Positions 18,855 to 29,049 of a stretch of DNA of 64,000 bases are shown in pieces. The notes under the pieces are model-generated. The model worked only from the letters and a program-made list of their open reading frames with translations, was not told where the DNA came from and ran no database searches. Positions within the stretch are counted from its first letter, which is position 1. Every line of letters starts with the position of its first letter. The translations under genes were made by a program, and so were the position numbers. This DNA comes from Favolaschia claudopus. Lineage: Eukaryota > Basidiomycota > Agaricomycetes > Agaricales > Mycenaceae. Location: NCBI GenBank assembly GCA_037176885.1, contig JAWWNJ010000099.1, positions 868,001 to 932,000 on the forward strand, given 5' to 3'.

Positions 18855-20349
18855 ATTGCTCTCGAAGAAGAGGACTCACTTGCGGAGCAAATTAACACCC
18901 TTATTAGCGACACACTGCAAGATTTTCCAGATGAAGATACTAAGGATGAAGCAGCAAAATATGCCGCAGAAATTGCTAAGGCTGTGATTACCGATAAAAC
19001 CCGGGAAGGTCATCTTCGGTGCGGTGCATTTTGATTTCAAAAAAAAAAAAAATCTGACGGTGTTTCTAGGATTGTGAAGTCCTACATTGGCTTTCAGATG
19101 CGCAAGAACCCCAAATGGGACGCAAAAAAAGTCGACTCCACCACTCCATCCGACATTACTTCATTTATTATTCACAAATGCGGCGAAAAAGAAAAAGGCT
19201 GTGAGGGAAAGAAAGTAAGACAGTTTTTTCTTCGCGTTCTTTGTGGCTTTACTGAAGTACCCAGTATTCGACAGCAGTATCTGCGCGTGCTGCGCTTACC
19301 TATTGGTATGAAACTCTGCGTCCCAATGAAAGCGTCACCGAATGGAGAATTGAGTCTGGCAAATGGTAAGTGACCTACTCGAGAGCAAATTATTATCTCA
19401 TTTGGAGAAGTTATGGACTTCCAACTCGCTCACGCCACGTCTCTGAATTTATGACTGGCCTTGAAAAGACCAAGGCAAAGGCTGGGGAAGTCTCAACCTC
19501 AGCCCGTGCTTTATCATTGACAGATATGCATAACCTTTATGACCGCTGTTTTCGTCTCAACGCAACGGCAGCTGAGATGCGATGGGGAATCGTGCGCTAT
19601 GTAAGTTGATTCTCCAAATTAATTAACATAATCTTAACGACTGATAGACGGCCTATTTATTCGCTTGGCTACTCCTTCTCCGATTTGAGGAGGTGGTGCG
19701 CCTTCTCTTTGAAAGTATCAACATGATCCCTGGAACGCGTAAGCTTTCAATGATTATTTTTTTCACTGCCGATTCATTCTAATTATTTCCAGGTGAATAC
19801 TTTGAAGTACAGCTCTCAACACGCAAGTCTGCGCAAACGGGAGTCGGTCATGCGTGGAAGTTATACGCTAATGACACAGATCCAAAGATCTGCCCCGTCC
19901 GAGCACTTATTTGTTTAGCTGTTGTCTATGGAGAAACGACACCCTTAACTGGCTCGCTCTTCCTCAAGGTCAACAAAAATGGTGCTGTTCTCCAAGACCC
20001 GATTGTAAGTTTGATTCATATTTCAATTTTAATTATTCTGAAATAAACCCGATTCTCTAGACTATGTACTAGCGTGACCAGCCGGAGTCTGACAAATGAT
20101 CTCCAAGACCTTGGCTACCAGTCTTGGACCATGTACGGTACTCATTCATTCCGCCGCGGTGGCTGCCAACATCGAATCAAGAACAAGAACTGGACCGTTG
20201 ACATGGTTGCGGCGTGGGGTGGATGGTCGCAAGTTGAGGCGATCACAATGTTTCGGTATTTCTATTCGCCAAAAGATAACCATGAGTTCATGGGAGATTG
20301 GAGTTGCGAGTGTTTGCAGACTCCTGCGGCTAGTTGGTTTTGCTGTTGA
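18855..20349 (+). pseudogene. Tyrosine recombinase gene (Crypton-like), one frame conflict
   Basis: Exons 18855-19018, 19070-19214, 19265-19365, 19411-19600, 19648-19738 and 19793-20004 join in phase over GT-AG introns of 45-54 nt. The protein has a DNA-binding/core-binding part (YGLPTRSRHVSEFMTGLEK), the first catalytic Arg in LLLRFEEVVRLL, the box II block YGTHSFRRGGCQ, WGGWSQ, and a candidate nucleophile Tyr in ITMFRYFYS. This is the tyrosine recombinase layout of fungal Crypton-type elements, which cut and rejoin DNA. The last exon (from about 20065) needs phase 2, but the preceding exon ends in phase 0 for both possible acceptors, so a one-base indel is likely. The first exon was not resolved. 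Confidence 0.8.
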
Positions 20350-20446
20350 GCTGTGTAGCGTCCGGCTAGCGTTGCGCAGTGAAACTGGCGTCCTACGAGG
20401 GCCCGTAACCTCTCACCAACATGTTTGGATCCGGTCCCAAATTAAC

Positions 20447-20519
20447 GGACTGGTAGCTCAGTTGGTAGAGCCACCACTATATATGCGGGAGGTCTCGAGT
20501 TCGATCCTCGACCAGTGCA
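20447..20519 (+). tRNA. tRNA-like sequence, probably a pseudogene or SINE head
   Basis: A 73-nt cloverleaf can be drawn: acceptor GGACTGG against CCAGTGC (one mismatch), D arm GCTC/GAGC with loop AGTTGGTA, and T arm TCGAG-TTCGATC-CTCGA. A and B boxes are good. The anticodon stem pairs in only 3 of 5 positions and the loop TATATAT lacks U33, so it is unlikely to be functional. Confidence 0.5.
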
Positions 20520-20811
20520 TTCTTCCTTTTACACACTTTCAATAACCTCCGCGGTTTTGAGAGGGAGCATCACTTTGTGGAGCCACACCAAGTGCCGGCG
20601 TGCCGCTGGTCCCTTGTTTTGGCCCTTGCTCGCAAGTCATGGCCCTGTCGAGCTCTGGGCAAGTAGCAGCTGAGTCTTGATCCTCAGTTCTGTTAACCCC
20701 CTGTTTTTTCCTGGTGTTCTCTGGGAGGCGGAAGCAGAACTCAGATTCGGCTGAAGTGGAGCTGGTGACGGGAAGCAAAACAAAGGTAAGCACAAATGAA
20801 TGAGCACCACT

Positions 20812-20846
20812 CGATCAAAACCCGTATATTGTTTCCAAAACGGCTG
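20812..20846. mobile_element. Isolated terminus of a mariner-like MITE
   Basis: The segment ending CCAAAACGGCTG followed by TA (20847-20848) is the inverse of the left-type terminus at 33105-33147 and is related to the ends of the element at 7526-7903. The opposite end was not found here; the 20540-20811 sequence may be its remaining body. Confidence 0.55.
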
Positions 20847-20892
20847 TAACATCACGCTTTACGTACGCTTGTCAAGGTCGTGCGGTTGCCGG

Positions 20893-21329
20893 TAGTGTTG
20901 CCGGGAGCTGAGTTGGAGCTGAACTCGAGTTGATTGCCCATCAGCTCGCGGTCAGCTCGAGTTGACCGGAGCTGGCTCAGAGCTGATACCGGATATGGGA
21001 ATCTAGTGTCCCAGGGTTCATCTTTCCACCCGAAGGGCAGAATTTTAGGGGAGAATGGACCAAATTTTTATGTGGAAGGTTTTCCTGAGCTCTGTTCAAG
21101 CTCAAACTGCTTTTTATACGTCGAAAACGGCCAAGAAACGGCCAATACAGAAACTGGGGAGGGAGTGTGATGTCACTCAGTTACACCACCGGAAACGTCA
21201 CGTCGTCCGCTTTGGGTGACGAGGGTGGAGTTGAGGCGAGCTGGCATCACCTCGAGGTGCCGCTTTTGGGAAGGGGTCGAGTTGGAGTTGAACTCAGCTC
21301 GGAGCTAGCTCCAGCTTCCGGCAACACTA
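20893..21329. mobile_element. 437-bp hAT MITE, 8-bp TSD
   Basis: Ends TAGTGTTGCCGG and CCGGCAACACTA are flanked by the 8-bp repeat GTTGCCGG (20885-20892, 21330-21337). It is the same length as the outer MITE at 37915-42473 after removing that MITE's own insertion, and is similar throughout in inverted orientation. Its subterminal regions match those of the autonomous hAT at 37964-42077. Confidence 0.92.
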
Positions 21330-21603
21330 GTTGCCGGCCGTGAAATAAACCAAATGGAGGCGGAGCTATCCTCAACCACGCGACCGGGCTCGGTCTCCAG
21401 TGCATCACCGGGCGATACCGCCAAAAACGGCAATTTCACACGGTTATCTGGCCTCTCGAGTTAAATTCCACAGCGCGCCGCAGGCGCCGAAAAAATCGGG
21501 AAAATTGACAGTAGCCCTAAATTAAAACGTAGGTTGTGTATGCCGGTGCCCGGCCTACAGGAGGGGGAGCTTGCGTGGATTCTCTTGTGGATTCTTGATT
21601 TTT

Positions 21604-21687
21604 TTACGTATACGATAAGTAATGTAGAGGTTGAAGTTAGGTGGACTGTTAGACTTATATAGCGATGCTAACTTATCGTATATGTAA
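21604..21687. repeat. 84-bp small inverted repeat
   Basis: Arms TTACGTATACGATAAGT (21604-21620) and its complement (21671-21687) pair with one mismatch around a 50-nt interior. No clear TSD. Confidence 0.6.
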
Positions 21688-21973
21688 GAGCCTGATGGGA
21701 TGAACAATCCGAATTGTATTGCTGTTGTTCTTCCTTCCAGAATTGTCGTGACGAACACCGTCACACCCGGTGATGTGTGCCACTCGGTTGGACGTGTTCT
21801 CAGCCCTGGCTTTACGAGTGAGTCTGAAAAAATACACAAATCAGGAGAGTGAGCCATACAAGAACCATGAAGAGGCTGCCAGACTTGACGCACTACTGAC
21901 AGACGCGGAACAACGCGCCTGAAGCGGGCTTAAAATGCGCACCAAATCAGAGTTCGGGTCACAAGTATACAGT

Positions 21974-22398
21974 CGTCACTGTCATTACCCATAGCCCTCG
22001 GGATACACCTCAAAGTATGGGTTATCACAGTTCAAAGGAGATCAGAGGCAGTGTTAGGTCACGTTTTCCGTGAGATATTACTATATATGGGGCGCGGGAA
22101 CACTTACCTCATCCATGATCGTGCACATGAACAGTGGTAAAATGGCCCATCAACTCGGATTTGGCGTGATTTCGGTGCACCTTACAACTTTGCAGAAATC
22201 ATCTCAAACCATGCCGGTTGAAGGGCCCGATATAGAAATTTTATGGGTTATGACCTTCACAGAAGGTATGGATTATAGGGTATGAGAGAGTTATGGGTTA
22301 TGGCCTCCATTTCACTGCAAACCAACTTGGTGGGGCCAAAAAAAGTATGGGTTACAGCTGAGTATGGGTTATCAGAGGTATGGGTTAGGACAGTGACG
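21974..22398. mobile_element. 425-bp TIR element with 3-bp TSD and TATGGGTTA repeats
   Basis: Ends CGTCACTGTC and GACAGTGACG with AGT on each side (21971-21973, 22399-22401). The terminus contains CACTG, and at least six copies of TATGGGTTA lie in the element, clustered near the right end. A 3-bp duplication, CACTG ends and subterminal repeats together suggest a CACTA-like non-autonomous element; PIF/Harbinger cannot be excluded. Confidence 0.6.
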
Positions 22399-22520
22399 AG
22401 TCGGAGACTGTACTCACATTTGTGACAAAGTTCCCGGCGCGAGTTTCAAATCCACCATTCATGGACATCAAAGACAGGTATACGTAGAGTCTTCCAAATC
22501 GCATCATTGTTTGCTGCTAT

Positions 22521-22584
22521 ATAACCAGCAATACAACTGTTATTTGCAAAACACCTCCGCTCAAGACCTCCTTGTGGTTCTTCT
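22521..22584 (+). repeat. Dispersed repeat shared with 54175-54240
   Basis: A 64-bp segment (ATAACCAGCAATACAACTGT onward, including CACCTCCGCTCAAGACCTC) matches 54175-54240 on the opposite strand with scattered differences. The parent element is not identified. Confidence 0.7.
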
Positions 22585-22809
22585 TTCGCGGCGCTACGAA
22601 TTCCTTTAACTTTTAATGAAGTCCTACCTACTTTGAACTTTTACGAGGGCTCCTACCCTGGCACAAAAAACCACCACTTTTGGTGCGCTTTCCATCGGGA
22701 AATCAGCATCCATTGCCCTTCCCCGTTAACGACTGTATCTTCTTCTTTCTCAATCCCTTTTGGGCTTCAGGCAAGAACTAAGATTGCACCTATCACAAAC
22801 AACGCACAC

Positions 22810-23380
22810 TCAGTTTGTTAAAATAAAAATTGTGGTGACCAAACCAGATTCCAAAAGCCATCCAATAAGCGAAAACGTCATAGCAATGGCTTTCAGTTGG
22901 GCGCCAAGCCTCTCATGAAACAGGACTACCAGAAATCTGATTTCCACACAGAGGCTTATAGCAAAATGGACGCAAAGTAGGTTTCGAAAAGCATTGAACG
23001 ACTCTCGCTTCAATGCGTTCATGCTTTTCATAATGAACATCGTTCTATGTGCAAGCCATCAGAACCGAGCGATGCTAATTATTATTGACTCACCCAATCG
23101 TTGATATTCCGATAAGAAGCAGGCATACTGCTATTTCCAGACTAAGGGCCACTTGGGTGGCAAAGCTGCCGAACTTAGCAACTACGGGAGTCACTTGTAG
23201 CGTAGTTAGTCCAGTAGAAAGTTTACTCTTACAAGAGCTTACGCTGAGAATGATCGCACACACGGATATAATTGTGCTCCAGAGGAAACAGAAGGCAAAT
23301 GCAAGAAACAAGCACAACTTCATCTTAGCTATAATATCACAGGAGTCAAACTGCCATCGCATAGGCTCCGTCGGTTCCAC
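22810..23380 (-). CDS. Multi-pass membrane protein, two exons
   Basis: Exon 23380-23094 ends in phase 2 at a GTGAGT donor, and after a 49-nt intron (23093-23045, ending CATAG) exon 23044-22810 continues to a stop, giving about 173 residues. At least three hydrophobic segments are visible: CLFLAFAFCFLWSTIISVCAI, a central helix at SLEIAVCLLLIGI, and the C-terminal LIGWLLESGLVTTIFIL. The arrangement recalls the C-terminal half of agaric DUF6534-type membrane proteins, but the match is from memory. The first in-frame ATG codes Met 7 of this frame; the real start is probably further upstream. Confidence 0.5.
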
Positions 23381-23650
23381 ACGCCGATATTGGCATCTGA
23401 AGTCAATCTGAATCAGGTCCCCGGACCCGAGTCCTTAGAGTAAAGCTGACCTCAAAGTGGGAAGATTCTCGGTGCGGAATTTAGAGTATCAGCGACGAGT
23501 GTCGATCCGCGCAAGAGTAAGATATAATTTGGAGGCCTCCAGACCGCAGAATCCAACACTTTTATTGGGGACAACGAGGCCTAACGAAACCCAAGGCGGG
23601 TCAAAAAATACGGTTAGAACGAGAAAAACACGCGAAAGATGGGCCAGAGA

Positions 23651-23727
23651 TATATAAGTAGTCCGCTGGGGATCCCTGATCCCCAGGTTTGTTATCGACT
23701 TGGCCCCTGGGCCCTTCTCCCCTTACA
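23651..23727 (+). repeat. 5'-truncated LTR copy of the KH-gag element
   Basis: These 77 bp match the last 77 bp of the complete LTR at 25046-25122 (TATATAAGTAGTCCGCTGGG to CCCCTTACA). The copy starts exactly at the TATA box; the upstream part of the LTR is missing. Confidence 0.85.
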
Positions 23728-23832
23728 GCATAACAAACCTTCTATTCGACTCTGGCACTCTCCTAGCCCCAGCCGACCACCCTACTTCCTACTCTGCCCT
23801 CATCCTACCATCGACCTCACACCTCCCTTGCT

Positions 23833-24750
23833 ATGGCAACCCCCGCAGTTCCTCAGGACCTTTATTCCTACTGCACTCTCCTTCGAAGCGAACTACAGCG
23901 CGTCCACGACCGTCTTGATCGTCTTGAGTTTGGGGATACTGCAGCCTCTACTCCCCGAGGGCATGCCTGGCGCTTCTCCTGGGATGGTGCTCGCTGGGGC
24001 TCTGTACCGTCAACCCCAGCCCCTACCCCTGCCATCATCGCTGTCGGCCACACCGCCATACCACTCGCCGAAACCCTCCCTACTGCAGACGACTCACCGT
24101 CCCGCTACTCGTGTACGCTTGTGGTGCCTGACTCGGTTGTCGGGCATATCGTTGGCCGTGGTGGTAAGGGTCTCCATCAGTCGCACGACATCTCCGGCGC
24201 CCAACTTCGAGCCTATACTGATAAGGCTTCCCCCTTGGAGCGCCGTGTATCTATCCGTGGTACCGACCAGCAAATCGGTGAAGCGCTAATTGCGCTTGGG
24301 AAGCGTTTCATGCGTAAGCGTATCCGCTCTAAGAAGAAAGGTCCGTCACGCCTTTCCGGGGACCCTGCCCCTCCCCCTCCTGGCCCGGTGCCAGTTTTGC
24401 CGAACGCTTCTGGCGAGGGCGCTCGCCCGCTGAAGAAGCGCGCACACCCCGTCCATCCGTCTCAGCCACCAGCTCCGGTTCCGCCCCCTCCAGCGGCCAG
24501 TGCTCAGCCGCACCCAGGTGCCGCTACACAGCCAAGGAAGTCTGGGGTGCGATTTGCACCACAGGAGTCTTTCTACCCCGCCTCTCACTCCCTACCCCAT
24601 AACCCTGTCACCATCTCTATTCCTACGCAGGTAATGGCGTCCCCTATTCCTACTCCCCGCCCCAGCTCTACTCCTTACCTCGGTGGCCATGCCCACTGCG
24701 GTCCCGTCGCCCTCTCCACGTTCAGTAGCTCCTTCGCCTATGGCCATTGA
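23833..24750 (+). CDS. Gag-like protein with a KH RNA-binding domain
   Basis: The 305-residue ORF lies between two LTR copies. Residues 16-34 form a short coiled coil (LLRSELQRVHDRLDRLEF). Residues 92-158 form a KH domain: CTLVVPDSVVGHIVGRGGKG contains the GxxG loop (GRGG) and the flanking VVPDSVVGHIVG helix, followed by ISGAQLRAYTD and RRVSIRGTDQQIGEAL. A basic patch (KRFMRKRIRSKKKG) and a Pro-rich tail follow. KH domains bind single-stranded RNA, so it probably packages element RNA. A further coding remnant at 24760-24926, in another frame, precedes the 3' LTR. Most of pol is absent, so the copy is non-autonomous. Confidence 0.8.
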   Translation: MATPAVPQDLYSYCTLLRSELQRVHDRLDRLEFGDTAASTPRGHAWRFSWDGARWGSVPSTPAPTPAIIAVGHTAIPLAETLPTADDSPSRYSCTLVVPDSVVGHIVGRGGKGLHQSHDISGAQLRAYTDKASPLERRVSIRGTDQQIGEALIALGKRFMRKRIRSKKKGPSRLSGDPAPPPPGPVPVLPNASGEGARPLKKRAHPVHPSQPPAPVPPPPAASAQPHPGAATQPRKSGVRFAPQESFYPASHSLPHNPVTISIPTQVMASPIPTPRPSSTPYLGGHAHCGPVALSTFSSSFAYGH

Positions 24751-24937
24751 CGCTATCCGACCTGAAAGGGGACGTCGACAACAGACGGCACGACGAGGTG
24801 GTGCAGTGTCTGCGTCAGATTCGCGGATTGACTCCCAGGGCAACCTACTCTTCCGTGGCGATCCAGGATTTTGAAAGATCGTTCATTCTACTGGGCTTTG
24901 GTCTTCGTCGAGGCGACGAATCTTGAAGAGGGGGTGA

Positions 24938-25122
24938 TGTCAGGGGATTCCACAGCTAGGACGTCCTTTGACTTGGGCAGAAGTTCTCTGTCTCCAAGAC
25001 ATCATGCTGTGTGCTCACTTATGTCATATCTTACGTCACCTCTTGTATATAAGTAGTCCGCTGGGGATCCCTGATCCCCAGGTTTGTTATCGACTTGGCC
25101 CCTGGGCCCTTCTCCCCTTACA
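24938..25122 (+). repeat. 185-bp 3' LTR of the KH-gag element
   Basis: It starts TGTCAGGGGATTCC directly after a polypurine tract (GAAGAGGGGGTGA, 24925-24937) and ends CTTACA. A TATATAAG box is at 25046. Related 3' portions occur at 23651-23727 and 34163-34243. Confidence 0.85.
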
Positions 25123-26328
25123 GTAGGGTGATTGTGGTGTGATATGGTAGTTGTTCAGACTTAGGGGTACCCTGAGCAGCCTTTTGTATGACCTTCACTA
25201 ACCTGCAATATTGGCAAGAAAAGGTGCATGCAAAGATCTTAGCCAGAATTGTTGAAATTGTGGTTTTGGTTCGAATGAAACTGTTGGAAGGTACACGAAT
25301 GACGCATAATACTAGTTCAGCGTCTTATCTTGTAGTTACAGACAGTTTGGAAGCAACTGCCCTTTAAAATATGACTTTCAGCTGTGAAAATGTTGCAGCA
25401 CGCAAATCTGTTTATGTTTGTTGTGTGCCCTCGGACAAAACTTGCCTAGACTTTGCATTTGCACTTATCTTTCCGGTCCAATTCTTGTGCTGTGGAATCA
25501 TTCCATACATATCTACTACCCAAGAGTATCAAACTCATAACCAAGCTCATAACTATGTGCCAAAATCATTGTCCAATGCTGCGCTTTTGTCGAATTGCGC
25601 AAAATCACAAGTGCCAAAGTTATTCTCAGTCTACGAGCTGTACTGAATCTTCCTGGCTGAGATGACCAGTGCATGAGATGTCAGTAGATGCCAAACATTA
25701 TGTTCATAAAAAATTCACCACAAAAAACTACAAATTTGGCCCAAACCGATCAAATTTCCGGTTACTTTCTGTGATGACGAGTAGCTCACCCCCTCCTCGA
25801 ACACATCACGTGATCATATGATGGCCGAGGGTTCAATTCCGGGAGGTGGTTTACGCTTTTTTGAAGTGCTTTTCGACTTTATGCCCAGCATCGCCCAGTA
25901 TTATGCGCGGTGAGACGGAATAATGTACCAAATTGACCTTGAAGCATTTTGAGAGTTTCAAGCCCCCCAACATCACCAATTAAGGGTGTCTCCAGTGAAT
26001 TGTAGTGTTTATTGTTTTCTGGCTCCCAAAATTTCACTATATTTATGGACTAGCCCAGAGCAGAGGTTTCACATTCCATATATTTATACCTAGAAGTAAC
26101 TAGATATAATGGCTATGAACTTTCAAGGACTATAAGAGACGCAATTTATTTTCTTGACATACAATTGAAACTCTCCCTACCTCCTCAATTGGGGCGGAAA
26201 TGAATACAGAGTGGAAAGCAAAAAGACACAAGAAAGACTTGTCAATTGGCAACTGCAAGTGACATCAGAAAAAGCAAGATGGTTGGAAAAAGAGAATTCC
26301 ATAAAAGGAAATTTTGCTACGCCGAAGC
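25123..26328. other. Stretch without a supported gene; one tRNA-like box B
   Basis: No frame looks coding. At about 25790-25850, a GTAGCTCAC word and GGGTTCAATTCCGGG resemble pol III A and B boxes but no cloverleaf forms. The sequence is AT-rich with a palindromic core CACGTGATCATATGATGG near 25806. Confidence 0.5.
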
Positions 26329-26403
26329 AAAATCGAACGCGTGACCTTACACTAGGCCTTCTCGCCGAAGCAGATGAGTGACAACCACTAGACTAAAGCT
26401 TCC
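26329..26403 (-). repeat. tRNA-derived SINE-like head, minus strand
   Basis: On the minus strand, TAGTCTAGTGGTTGTCAC fits the box A consensus and GCGTTCGATTTTG is a weak box B, spaced as in a tRNA gene. The 3' side runs into A/T-rich sequence. It is most like a tRNA-derived repeat rather than a functional tRNA. Confidence 0.45.
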
Positions 26404-26640
26404 ACAATGGTTGGGAAAGTAAAAGAGGTATATCCGGTGGGTACACCGCACCGGGCTCCCAATTTCCGTCATACTTACGCATTTACACTGTTAAATTCGT
26501 CGTGCTCTCAAAGCATGTTTCACACCCTTCCGACTCTCCACAAAGGTGCTTATGCATTTTTCTGCCCCGAGTGGCCGGCGCAAACACGTTCCCAAAAAGG
26601 AAATTCACGTGATGTGTTCGGGGAGGGGGTGAGCTGCGCA

Positions 26641-27258
26641 TTCCGCCGCAACGTGCGCACCCGATAAGGGAATTTGATGAGAGCTGTGTTGATGGCAATC
26701 ATTCCGGCGAACCTCGGCATCCGCCAAATCATTGTCCTTCATTTGCGCGAAGGGGACCAACCATTCGCGTCCCCTCCCCTCCCTCGCTCCGCTCGGGGGG
26801 TCCCCAAGCCGGGGCCGCTCAGGTTGGCACTCTAAAGCCTCGTTCGCGCGGATCCTTCTGTTCCTCACCCCCACACCCCCCCCGAACCCTAACCACTAAC
26901 CCAAACCTTAACCCTAACCAGGTACTAACCGAGTAATTTTTTGGCCTTCGGCAGTCACAAAAGTGGGAGCAAACCCTAACCACCTAACCAGTGACCTTTT
27001 GGCCTTCGGCAGTCATAGTATAAGTGAAGCAAAAAATGTAAACAGAAAGAATTGAACTCACCACCTCAACAAATCGAATCTCCTATATCCACCTACAAAC
27101 CTCTATACTAGACAGCAATTGGTTGACACCTTTCCTTTAGCACGACATTACGCCCTCGAGGCTCGACGTCTCACATTGATCTACAGTGAAATATATTTGA
27201 TCGCCGAAGATTCTGCCGCGATCAAATTCCCTTATCGGGCGCGCACGTTGCGGCGGAA
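26641..27258. repeat. 618-bp segment bounded by 38-bp inverted arms
   Basis: Arms TTCCGCCGCAACGTGCGCAC ... (26641-26678) and the complementary 27221-27258 differ at one base. Between them lie telomere-like repeats and two direct copies of TTTTGGCCTTCGGCAGTCA. No TSD was recognised. Confidence 0.65.
26884..26996. repeat. Degenerate telomere-like CCCTAA repeats
   Basis: AACCCTAACCACTAACCC, AACCTTAACCCTAACC and a second block AAACCCTAACCACCTAACC resemble degenerate copies of the fungal telomere unit CCCTAA, within the inverted-arm segment. Confidence 0.6.
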
Positions 27259-27259
27259 A

Positions 27260-27629
27260 GTCAAGAGTGGAGCTGGGGCGGCTAAAATTAGTAAAAAAAA
27301 AAAGAAAACAGCACCGGGCCATCAGAATTGATGGATCACATGCTTTTTCATGTGACTTTGACACCAAACCACGGGACCACACGAAATGTCACGAGCGAAG
27401 CGAGCGTAGCGGGGTTTGGGGCGGCCAGCCCCAACAAGCTGTGTGACCGAACGGAGGGAGGCCGGCGAGCGCAGCGAGTCGGCCGTGCCGGAGGCAGGGA
27501 GCTAAAGCTTGTTGCCCAAAACATATGAAAAAGATTCAAAGAACACGTGTACTTGAGTGTCGTCGAAGTTGGCTTATAGTATGCTCAGACACTGCCGGGG
27601 GAGCCATAACGACCTTGAATGTATGTAGG
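27260..27629. other. GC-rich inverted-repeat spacer, no gene
   Basis: The stretch contains GAGCGAAGCGAGCGTAGCGG and GCCGGCGAGCGCAGCGAGTC, both self-complementary in part, and ATCACATG/CATGTGA. No coding frame is convincing. Confidence 0.4.
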
Positions 27630-28355
27630 GGTCGTGTTTGTTCTCAGCCAAGTGGGAAAAGTAAACGGTTCCCGCTGTTTTTCCCCGCAAAACAAAACCT
27701 ACGACTTAGCGTTGGCAACAAGGGATAGTTCAAATTATGTTCTGAGTCGGAATCTTGAATCTCAGCGCGATCCTTCACGTAGAAGCTATAGAATTAGGGC
27801 CTCATTGGTTTTGGGGCCACATCACTCAATATTGATGGGATAGTTAACAAGACCATTTTACCCCAATTCCACCTCTTTTCTGAGTGAAAAACATCTCAGC
27901 ATCGTCAAATTTAGCTGTATATCACTCAGGATCCCAGTATGTGCAAAATTCCCGATGAGAGGGCTCAGAACGCAGAGATCCAAAATATTCTCACGCCTGT
28001 TCCGTCAAAGTCTGAGCCGTGAAAACTTTCCCTGTATGCCACTTCTGCCAAAATTTCCTCTCAAAAGCTGTGTAAACTATCTCGTTGTTCAATTCGTTCA
28101 CGACAGAATTTTCATATGTGGCCGTGATCTCGCGTTTCCGACTGTTTTCCGTGTATTTACGCAGTCATTTCTGATTGAGGGTGAAATCAAAAATTCTATC
28201 GTGAAAGATTTATTATTTACCATCCAATCTACTGTTTCAATACTTAGGTTCAGGTGTTCGGGGGTTGTGGAAGCCAATTAACTCTTTTTCGTAGCACGAT
28301 CATTTTTGGAACCGTTTGCCTCAAGGGAAGTTCCCTTGAGGGAACAAACACGACC
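27630..28355. mobile_element. 726-bp element with GGTCGTGTTTGTTC inverted ends
   Basis: GGTCGTGTTTGTTC at 27630 and its complement ending at 28355 are followed inward on both sides by AAACGGTTCC, so the termini pair imperfectly for about 50 bp. The right terminus also resembles 12383-12430. No clear TSD and no coding sequence. Confidence 0.5.
28319..28341. repeat. 23-nt perfect palindrome CCTCAAGGGAA-G-TTCCCTTGAGG
   Basis: Eleven-base arms with a single central G, lying in the right terminus of the 27630-28355 element. Confidence 0.9.
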
Positions 28356-29049
28356 AAGCAGCACGGTGATGGCTCGTTGAATGCCGGTTCCCAATAGTGA
28401 CTGGGTCGACACAGTCGTGTTTTGAACGACTCGTCAAATTCCCAAAATTACAGAAAAATTTCGAGATTATCTCCGGGCACTACACTTGGGTTCTTGTACA
28501 CAGTGACCAGCTTCATCCGCTGATCCGACCAAGATCCTACTAGGACTTGGACTCAACTATTGTCAATTTTTGGTCAATTTGAATCAAACCACCACTGGCA
28601 CCAAGGAGTTTTCGGCGGTCCAGCTTGATCCAGCGGCCCGACAAGCTACATCGCCGAAACCGTCGAAACGTGAAGTCCAGCAAGGTGCCGAAGCGCGTAT
28701 ACTCTAGTGTATCTCTCATTACCATCGCTGCGTGTAAGTTTGACTTAATTTAACTTACCTGATTTAAGTTGATTATCTGGTAATTATAAAGGCAGTGGAA
28801 TGAGTGGTCCCTTGCAACCGATCAATATATATAGGATTCAGATTGAATATTGAATAAGTATACAGTCACCAAAACTTACGCCAGTACTTGTTTTTTAAAA
28901 AAACAGACAGAGTTCGTCATCTCTCGGGTGCGAATCTATTCTTCGAGCAAGTCCTAATCATGGCCGAAAAATACATGCATAACCCGGATCGGGATCCTAG
29001 ACTGGCCCCGCAGTCCTATTACCGTACGAATCTGTTCCGGGCTCCTTTA
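28356..29049. other. Intergenic stretch, no supported gene
   Basis: AT-rich sequence downstream of the F-box gene. Short frames are present but none shows motifs or codon bias. A self-complementary CTTGTTTTTTAAAAAAACAG lies at 28888-28907. Confidence 0.5.

Noticed and set aside
20447..20519. Functional tRNA gene
   Set aside because: The anticodon stem is poorly paired and U33 is absent, so it is reported only as tRNA-like.
27385..27500. GC-rich GAGCGAAGCGAGC sequence suggesting bacterial transfer
   Set aside because: No coding frame and similar GC words occur at 26770-26810; more likely a local repeat.
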